Positions 16,409 to 22,599 of a stretch of DNA of 22,599 bases are shown one piece after another. The stretch spans positions 1 to 22,599 of the forward strand of contig JALLAP010000990.1 of assembly GCA_036939355.1 (NCBI GenBank), written 5' to 3'. The notes beneath the pieces are model-generated. The model saw only the letters and a list, made by a program, of their open reading frames with translations, ran no database searches and was not told the origin of the DNA. The DNA comes from Thalassiosira profunda (lineage: Eukaryota > Bacillariophyta > Thalassiosirophyceae > Thalassiosirales > Thalassiosiraceae). The stretch's first letter is position 1; each line of letters opens with the position of its first letter. The position numbers and the translations under genes are program-made.

Positions 16409-19400
16409 CTACGCGGTGAGGTCGCCGTGCTCCTTCCTGCAGTGGTTGAGGAAGCACATCTCGCAGCCCTTCTTGCTCGAGCTGCAAAACCAGAACTGCT
16501 TCTGATTCGCATCGGACGGGTGGGTGCAGAGGTTGCACACCAAGGTCGACTGCTTCGTGCAGTTGGGATCGCCGCACTCCCCTGCCCGGACCTTTTCGGC
16601 TCCTTCTTCTTCTTCACGATCGTCTGCCGCAAGATCATTGGCCTCGCCGCCGCGGTCTCCGTCCCCGTTTCCGCCTCGCCGTCGTCGTCCGCCTCCGACG
16701 ACACCCTCCTCCTCGTCGCGCGCACGCCCACGTTGTTGTCGATCATCTCGTCGGCCAGGTGGCTGAAGAAGATGTCTGAGGACGCGTCGCGGAGGTCCGG
16801 GTGGACCACCGGCTGGTACACGTTCATCGAGTCGACGCAGGACTGGCCCCAGACGCCGAAGTTGGCCCGGCGAGCCCAATCCTTCGTCGCCAAGCACCGG
16901 TCCGACCGGAGTTCGGCGGCGCGGGTCTTGTTGATGCCGTCGATGACGCCCGCGCCGTTGTAGTAGGTCTCCATGGCCTTCGGCTGCTGCACCTCGATGG
17001 CCACCCGCTCGGCGTCCGCCTGCGGGTCCTCCGACGTCTGCCGGTACCGCTCCCGGAAGATCTCCGTGCCCTCTGCGAGGCCGCAACAGGTAGAGACGAA
17101 GAAGCGCCTGTTGCGGTCCATCCACGCCCAGGCGATCAGCTGCGGCCTGCCCGTCTCCTCGTCGAACGACACGAGCGCGTACCGGTCGCCGCGCCGGCCC
17201 ATCACCTGCGCGTCGAGATATTGCAGCGGGAACTCGGTGTGCGAGTTCTTGACGTTGAGGATGGCGTCGAAGTCCAGCTTCTTCAGCTCCCGGGCGCACT
17301 CGACGGAGCCAAAGTAGGAGTCGCCCACGAGGAGGCGCCCCGTACGGTTCCATGGCTCCACCAGCTCCAACGTCACCTTCGTCCCGTGCTTCAGCCCGGT
17401 GTACGATTCCGGGAGGTCGAGGTCCTTCTCCCGCCGCGCCTCCTCCTCGGCCGCGTCGACCACCTTCAATTGCAGCATAACCTTCGATTCGACGCACGCG
17501 ACGTCCTGCAACTCCATCCCGTTGTCCGGCTTCCGCTCCATCTCGACGTATTGCGGGAGGCCAATGTTCACGTAGGCGCCGCAGAGGCCGTACCACCGCA
17601 CAATGGTCTCGTCGATGACGAGCTCTCCGCCCGGCGAGAACGTCTTGGCCCGGTGCTCGTTGTAGTTCCGGATGTGGTCGTCCAGAAGCATCCAGCGGTA
17701 GCGCTTGGACGACATGTCCTGCGGCTTCTCCGTGGGCTGCCGCGACCAGGTCAAGGCGTACCAGATGGCGTCGAAGCGGTTCCGTCCCATGCCGGTCTTG
17801 TTGAAGTCGTACGACGGCAAGTACTTGGAGTGCACGTTGCCGCCGTCCCACAGCCCGTGGCGGTCGCCGGAGTAGTTGGTCCGGGTGATGAGCAGGCAGA
17901 TGCCGAAGAACTTGATCAGCTCCTGCTTGGTGAGCCTGTCCTCGGGGTTCTTCGCCCGGAGCTTCTCCTCGGTCAGCTTCTGCACGAGGTCGAGCTGCGC
18001 CGGCGGAAACATCAGCAGGAAGGCGTCCAAGCGGGACATGCTCTCGAAATCCCTCGCGCCCGGGCCGACCTTGTCGCCCAGCGGGGTCATCTGATACCAC
18101 GGCATGGACGGAGGGGTCTTCACGACGTCTCCGTAGACGGTCTGCGAGCTGGCCGCCGTCCACTTGGTCCCGTGGTTGATGGACACGACGCGGTGCTGGC
18201 CGTTCTCGCCCGCGACGAACTGCGGGTCCCGGTGCAGATCAGCGGGCCGGGCCGACCTTCCCCGTCCACCCCCACCTCCAGATCCACGCGCAGTTGCAGC
18301 AGTAGATGCAGTCCCAGCAGTCCCCGCAGTCCCCGCAGTCCCCGCAGTCCCCGCAGTTGCAGTCGTCCCACCACCGTTCCGGCTCCGAGTCGACCGAGCA
18401 GCAGGCGCACGAGAGCCAGCAGACGTCGCAGCAGCTGCGTCAGCTTGTAGGGCATGTGGCACCTGCCCCTGCGCAGGATCTCCCACAGCCCCAGACGATG
18501 CAGTACCAGTGGCCGCAGGGGCGTCGTTGGGTGGACCGGGCTGTGCAGCCGTCGACGCGCGTGCAACGTGACCACTTGCAGCGTTGGAGCAGTCCGGGCA
18601 CTGCCATTCCGGCCGATCCTCGACAAGTAGGCGGCTCAGCGGAGGCACGTGGCAGTCCGGGTGGACCGAATTCGGGCAGGAGATGCAACCGACGAGCATT
18701 CCGCCGTGTCCGCACTTCATGCATGCTGCAAAGGGCCGAATTGATATTAGTGCATAAGATGTGCACAAGATGTGCACAAGATGTGCACATTTGCAAAAAA
18801 GTGCACCATTCTCACCTATCTTCGCTCCCGCCGGGCTCGGCGGCGGCCCCAGCCAGTCCAAGGCATCCTGTTCGTTGTCAAAGGTGCCCGCGTCCTTCTG
18901 CTGGCCGCCGCTCGCCCCGGAACGTCGCCTGCGCCGTCCTGAACCGGCAATGTCATTGGAATCTCCACCGTCGTGGGCCCGCTTCTGCGCCCCCGTGCCG
19001 GTGCCGGCCGCTGCGGCCGCCGCCGCCGTCGATGCGGACGAGGCCGCAGCGCTGCTCGGCGGGTTGTTGGCCGCGGAGGGTCTGTAGGTGGTTGACCCGC
19101 GGGTGGGGATGTCGCGGTGGTTGATGGAGTCGGGAAAATTTGCAACCGTGGTGATCGGATTTGGAGCCGGCTGTTGCAAATGGACGTCCTGCCGGCGGAC
19201 CGAGTAGCGCTGGCCCTCCGGGTGGCCGGGGAGCACCCAGCTCGCCTCGACCTTCCATACCGCCTGCTTGCCGCCCTCCTTGCGGCCATCGAAGGCGCGG
19301 AGGACTGTCCCTCGAAGATACGTCTTGTTGTAGTTGTGGCTGCCAAACTTTTTGGAGGCTACCGCCTTGCTGAGAACGGTGCTGGCCAGGGCGAACACGA

Positions 19401-19461
19401 TGGTGCCCGCCGTCCCCTTCTGCGCGTCGGCGGCCCTCTTTTGGGACGCCTTCGACGCCAT
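16409..19461 (-). CDS. PiggyBac-family transposase with a PHD finger (frameshift near the C-terminus)
   Basis: It is a DDE transposase predicted to cut and paste the surrounding element. The first ATG with a good context is 19461 (CCGCCATGGCG). Exons are 19461-18816 and 18725-16409, with a 90-nt GT-AG intron that is open in frame. The product is about 985 residues. The N-terminus has a beta-rich stretch (YLRGTVLRAFDGRK onward). A PHD finger lies at about 217-261: C-x2-C-x8-C-x2-C-x4-H-x2-C-x17-C-x2-C, with Trp before the seventh Cys. A Thr-Ala-Gly tandem repeat follows. The piggyBac core carries candidate catalytic Asp at about 587 (VIDET), 684 (VGDSYF), 752 (WMDRN) and 811 (VIDGIN). Near 16579-16590 the frame must slip, by the equivalent of one missing G in a G run. 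It then enters the family's Cys-rich C-terminal zinc domain (CGDPNC, CNLC, WFC, CEMCFLNHCRKEH). Without the slip the frame runs to a stop at 16363. Confidence 0.88.
18309..18360. repeat. 9-bp minisatellite in the transposase gene
   Basis: Five to six copies of a gcagtcccc-type unit are read on the minus strand as Thr-Ala-Gly repeats. They lie between the PHD finger and the DDE core. Confidence 0.85.
18726..18815 (-). other. Transposase intron containing GTGCACAAGAT repeats
   Basis: The donor is GTGAGA and the acceptor CTTTGCAG. Splicing joins AKIG-type sequence directly to the PHD finger (AKIACMKCGH). At 18751-18790 there are about three tandem copies of an 11-bp unit, gtgcacaagat, also found in introns of SSRP1 and the secreted-protein gene. 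Confidence 0.75.
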
Positions 19462-19730
19462 GGCGGGGGCTGGGGGCGGAGCAACGGCCCTGCGAAGAGG
19501 GCGGAGGGGCTCGATGTTTTGCAGAAAATAACGCTCGGCTCTCGGCAAAACGACGGCCGACTGCAATCAAAAAGGTATTGACCTGTATTATTGAGCGGAC
19601 ACCAATTATGGTCTTATGAACCCCAATTCTTCTGAAAGTTCGCGCGATTTGCTTGTCCAGACCGACCCGAAATGCGTCTCGAGACCCAATACTCACCGAG
19701 TATGAGCATCACCAATATTGGGTTTTAGTG
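19462..19730. promoter_or_regulatory. Transposase 5' region and right subterminal sequence
   Basis: These 269 nt separate the transposase ATG from the right palindromes and should hold its promoter. The reading frame stays open to 19566 but has no ATG there. GCGTCTCGAGAC at about 19673-19684 is a loose relative of the terminal palindrome. No TATA box is evident. Confidence 0.4.
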
Positions 19731-19783
19731 TCGTCCCGGGACGCATCTGCGTCCCGGGACGACAAGAAGAAGCTAGACACTAG
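19731..19783. repeat. Right terminal inverted repeat with two 14-bp palindromes
   Basis: The 19-bp outer repeat (19765-19783) is an exact reverse complement of the left one. The palindromes at 19731-19744 and 19749-19762 are separated by 4 nt and each has one changed end base. Confidence 0.88.
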
Positions 19784-19809
19784 TTTCAAAGTCCCGGTAT
19801 CTTCCGGTA

Positions 19810-22599
19810 TCAATCCATCTCCATGTAGCTCGCGCGGCTCATATCGTCGTTGCCCACAATGTAACGCTCCCAGCCAGACTCAACTGCAGGTTGTCCTTGA
19901 CCGCCGTCGTTCTGGTGCTCTTCCGGATGATGCCCTTCAAGACTAGCGGGGTTGCTTTCATTGCCTAACAGCTCGCCGAAGTGCCACTCGCCCTCATAAA
20001 TCCTTCCAACGCCATCGCTCCTCAACGTCCCAAGACCGTGTGGAAGGCGAGAAGCCACGTCTATCTGGCCTGTGTAATACATGCCATCGTGTGGCATGCC
20101 AAATACAACCTCGTCCTTGGCAACGTTTGTGTCCTCGTTTGAGTGGGGGTCTTGGGTATCGCCGTACGAGTCGCCGCCCTCGTCATAGAGGGCATTCTCT
20201 TCGTCCGCATTGTGGGAAGTGGCGCCGGTGTAGTCTTGGTTGGCGTCGGATGAGTTGTCGTCGATCATCACAAAATTGACGCTGTCGTTGCCTTCCATCG
20301 CAGAGCTGGCGTCGTTCTTCTGATTATCAAACTTTCCTGCCTCCGAGCGAGATTGAGCTGATGCATGCGCCTCGCGATGCAAGTGAATGTCCAGCTCATC
20401 TATGGAGTGCTGGTAACCACGCATCGCCGACGAACTATCCTGATTGTTGATATTCTGGTCGAATGACGAGTTTCCGTCTCCACAACCATCAATAGATGTG
20501 CGTGCTTCTCCGTCTAGCGGCTGATCCTCTCGGTAGGGCACTCGCGACGCTTCAGAAAGGTCAAGATTCGAGACCCTCGTGTCGGTGTACGCGGTATTCG
20601 ACACGGACAAGTCGTCGTCGTCCTTCTCAACATTCCCGCTTTCAGAGCTTTCAGTTACATTTCTCCTTCGAAAGACTCTCTGGAGGTCTGCCACCTTCGG
20701 GATGTCTCTTCCCCGCCTCCTTCGATCGAATACGAAGATGGCAACGCCCATATTGATGGCAATCACAACCAACACAATTGCTATCGCGGCAGACTTCCCA
20801 GAGTTTGAAGGCTCGTCATTATCCTTCGAGCTGCTGCTGCTCAGGGGTTTTGGCCGCTCGCCTTTGTGCTCGCCGACATACACGACACTGTTCGCAAGCT
20901 CTGCGTAAAACTCGCCAGCCATACCATACTGAATGACATGGAGGATGGCGTCCTTGGCAGATAATACCGAGTCGACCGAGGCAGCAGGCTGAACGTAGGC
21001 TGCGAGATGGCCGATCAGAGGGATGCATTTCTCGTCGTTGGCCACTTCAGATTCGCTGCAAGAGCCTGTGAGGAAGGAGGGCGCAAGACATGTGAGAGAA
21101 TGTCGTTTCAGGTGCGTTTATAGCGGAGCACACATTCTTACCTCTCTCGCGATCAATCACATCACTGCCTTGAGTGGACTGGTATCCCAATATCACATCC
21201 TCCCCAACAACAGCGAGATGTCTTCGTGGCAGGAACTGACATTGAAGCGTTGCCGCGAGATTGTTGAGGATCGCCTTCTTCAGCCCAGGCAGTATGTCAG
21301 CTGTTTGGACGGCCTCAAACACAGTGACTTCATATTGAAACAGAATGTCCAAAACCAACGCGTTGTCAGGGATGTCGGCCGCGCCGCAATTGTACGTGAC
21401 GAAGTTGGAGTTCCGCCTGCACTGATACGTATCGCAGAGAGTGCCGGCAATAAAAGCAGCCGCCATTGAGACATCCGCATCTTCGGGTCTCCACACAGTA
21501 GGGCCCGGTGCTTCCGCAAACGTCGCTGGGTCTTCTTCAGTTCCCGTTTCGCTCAATGGCGGTTCTGAGCTGGGAGGCCCCTCATCTGTGGACACGTTTG
21601 TAGACTCGAGCGTCGCTAGATCTGCTTCAGACCCTGAGTCGCTCAGTGAAGACAGCTCAGACGCGATGGGCGGCGGTGCAGAATCATAGGGACCAGGAGA
21701 TGTGAATACCTCTGACGGAACAACGTACATGTCTGTGAGGGCTGTATCGGATCCAGCTGTTGCGATGAATGGATCCAACGACGTGACTGCGCTCTGGGTC
21801 TCTGGCGAACTAGCAGTAGATGGTTCTCCCACATTGGGAGTCGATCCAGCAAAGAAGGCATCGAGAACCTTCTTGAAATTCACGGAACGCTCCCAGGTGC
21901 CATCGACTGGTCCGGTACCGCAAGGCTGTAGCAGGAAGTAAAGATGAGGTGAGGATTGTACAGAACGATCGCAACACTAGCACGTGGGTTGTGTCGACTC
22001 ACAGGATTGTGGCAGCCTCGGTTCACAATCCCTGACACTGCATCTATGAACGACGTCCCCGTCATTCCTCCTCGCACGAACTTTTGCAGCTCGGTGGTGT
22101 AATCCCATCCGTCAACGTTGTACGATTGTACCGACTCCATCCAGTAAAACTCCCCGGCGATCCATTTCAGTTCCTTGTACTCGGGACTGGCACAGATGGC
22201 CTCGGGGTCCTTGCCTGGGACAATGAGTTGGATTGAAGGAAAAGTGAGAATGAGAATCAAGTACCTGCCACTACACAGAACCACTTCAAGCATCGAACTT
22301 ACAGAAGTCAATCTCAGGATATCTTGAGCTGCGGCCGTCTTTCTTCGCTCCAGCTCCAAGGAAGTAGTTCAGTTTGCCAAAGTTGCTTTTGGGTGGCAGT
22401 AGAGAGAACAGAAGTGTGAGTGTTGAGAGAGAACGGCGTTTAGCAACGACAGATTGCATCATAGAAGCGTCTTCTTACCAGACGCCAGTCGTCTGAATCA
22501 CTCCTCGACCCCAGTAGCAGCACCCTTCGACGTCTGTTCTACCGGCCGTGTTGGCGACTTCGATGGAGTTGTCGTAGCGACCGGCCTTTTGGCCTTCGT
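19810..22599 (-). CDS. GH19 chitinase-like membrane protein with a MORN-type cytoplasmic tail (5' end outside window)
   Basis: Visible exons are 22599-22479 (partial), 22385-22303, 22214-22003, 21925-21142 and 21065-19810. All junctions are GT-AG and phases agree, giving about 788 residues here. The first part is GH19-like: [15 protein letters not shown], then [36 protein letters not shown], and [20 protein letters not shown]19 enzymes hydrolyse chitin; the catalytic Glu region lies upstream of the window, so activity cannot be judged. A Ser/Thr/Pro/Glu linker follows. Next is a Cys-containing extracellular region ([44 protein letters not shown]) that resembles a juxtamembrane module of diatom surface proteins. 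One transmembrane helix ([20 protein letters not shown]) precedes RRRRGR. The acidic tail ends with MORN-like motifs ([28 protein letters not shown]). The stop is at 19810, 26 nt from the transposon. Confidence 0.85.

Larger units (their letters stand above)
15833..19783. mobile_element. PiggyBac-like DNA transposon with palindrome-bearing terminal inverted repeats
   Basis: The left end 15833-15851 is CTAGTGTCTAGCTTCTTCT. Its exact reverse complement is at 19765-19783. Just inside each end are two copies of the 14-bp palindrome GCGTCCCGGGACGC: 15857-15870 and 15879-15892 on the left; 19731-19744 and 19749-19762 on the right, with one end base changed in each right copy. The 3951-bp interval contains one gene, a minus-strand piggyBac transposase. 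No TTAA target duplication is seen. Both edges are CTAG, which could instead be a 4-bp palindromic target copy. Confidence 0.82.

Noticed and set aside
16801..18450. 549-residue open frame on the plus strand
   Set aside because: It is exactly antisense to the conserved piggyBac core. It is a consequence of strong GC bias at third codon positions, and its Arg/Val/Leu-rich translation has no recognisable domain.
19462..19566. Transposase N-terminal extension to 19566
   Set aside because: The frame is open but its first codon is TTG. The ATG at 19461 has a strong initiation context.
1..22599. tRNA, rRNA, CRISPR or bacterial operon signals
   Set aside because: I saw no tRNA cloverleaf with A and B boxes, no rRNA-like sequence, no spaced direct repeats of CRISPR type, and no ribosome-binding-site pattern. 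Gene structure is eukaryotic.

Overview
The window looks like nuclear DNA of a photosynthetic stramenopile, most likely a centric diatom of the Thalassiosira type. This is inferred from four things: short GT-AG introns (about 75-110 nt, donors mostly GTGAGT or GTACGT) in GC-rich genes; a plastid-lumen precursor with a Phe after the predicted signal cleavage site followed by a twin-arginine signal; a secreted protein rich in SPTKNPT repeats; and a GH19-like and a GT14-like protein of kinds I associate with diatoms. Two single N characters (809 and 3235) mark assembly joins.

Layout, left to right. At 1-~170 there may be the end of a minus-strand gene. At 388-4064 (minus) a nine-exon gene encodes SSRP1/Pob3, the HMG subunit of the histone chaperone FACT, with two HMG boxes. 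At 4267-5571 (minus) lies an intronless precursor of an unrecognised thylakoid-lumen protein. It shares a 174-nt divergent promoter with a three-exon ankyrin-repeat gene at 5746-7769 (plus). At 8037-13353 (minus) a 14-exon gene encodes a secreted modular protein of about 1122 residues; whole exons and introns in it have been tandemly duplicated. At 14117-15642 (minus) lies a GT14-like glycosyltransferase reading frame with an internal frame change and an Arg/Gly/Asp-rich N-terminus.

Between that gene and the next is a 3.95-kb DNA transposon (15833-19783). Each end has a 19-bp terminal inverted repeat followed by two copies of a 14-bp CG-rich palindrome. It carries one minus-strand gene for a piggyBac-family transposase with an in-frame PHD zinc finger, a complete set of candidate catalytic aspartates, and a one-frame slip just before the C-terminal Cys-rich domain. 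The element ends only 26 bp beyond the stop codon of the last gene (19810-22599, minus, 5' end outside the window). That gene encodes a GH19 chitinase-like ectodomain, a linker, a conserved-looking extracellular region, one transmembrane helix and a cytoplasmic tail with MORN-like motifs.

The genes do not form an operon or an obvious pathway. The most notable items are the PHD-piggyBac element with unusual ends, the membrane-anchored chitinase-MORN protein, and the exon-duplication gene, in which the 3' end of an intron appears to have become coding. Exon coordinates come from reading splice sites and frame by eye; no alignment or transcript data were available.
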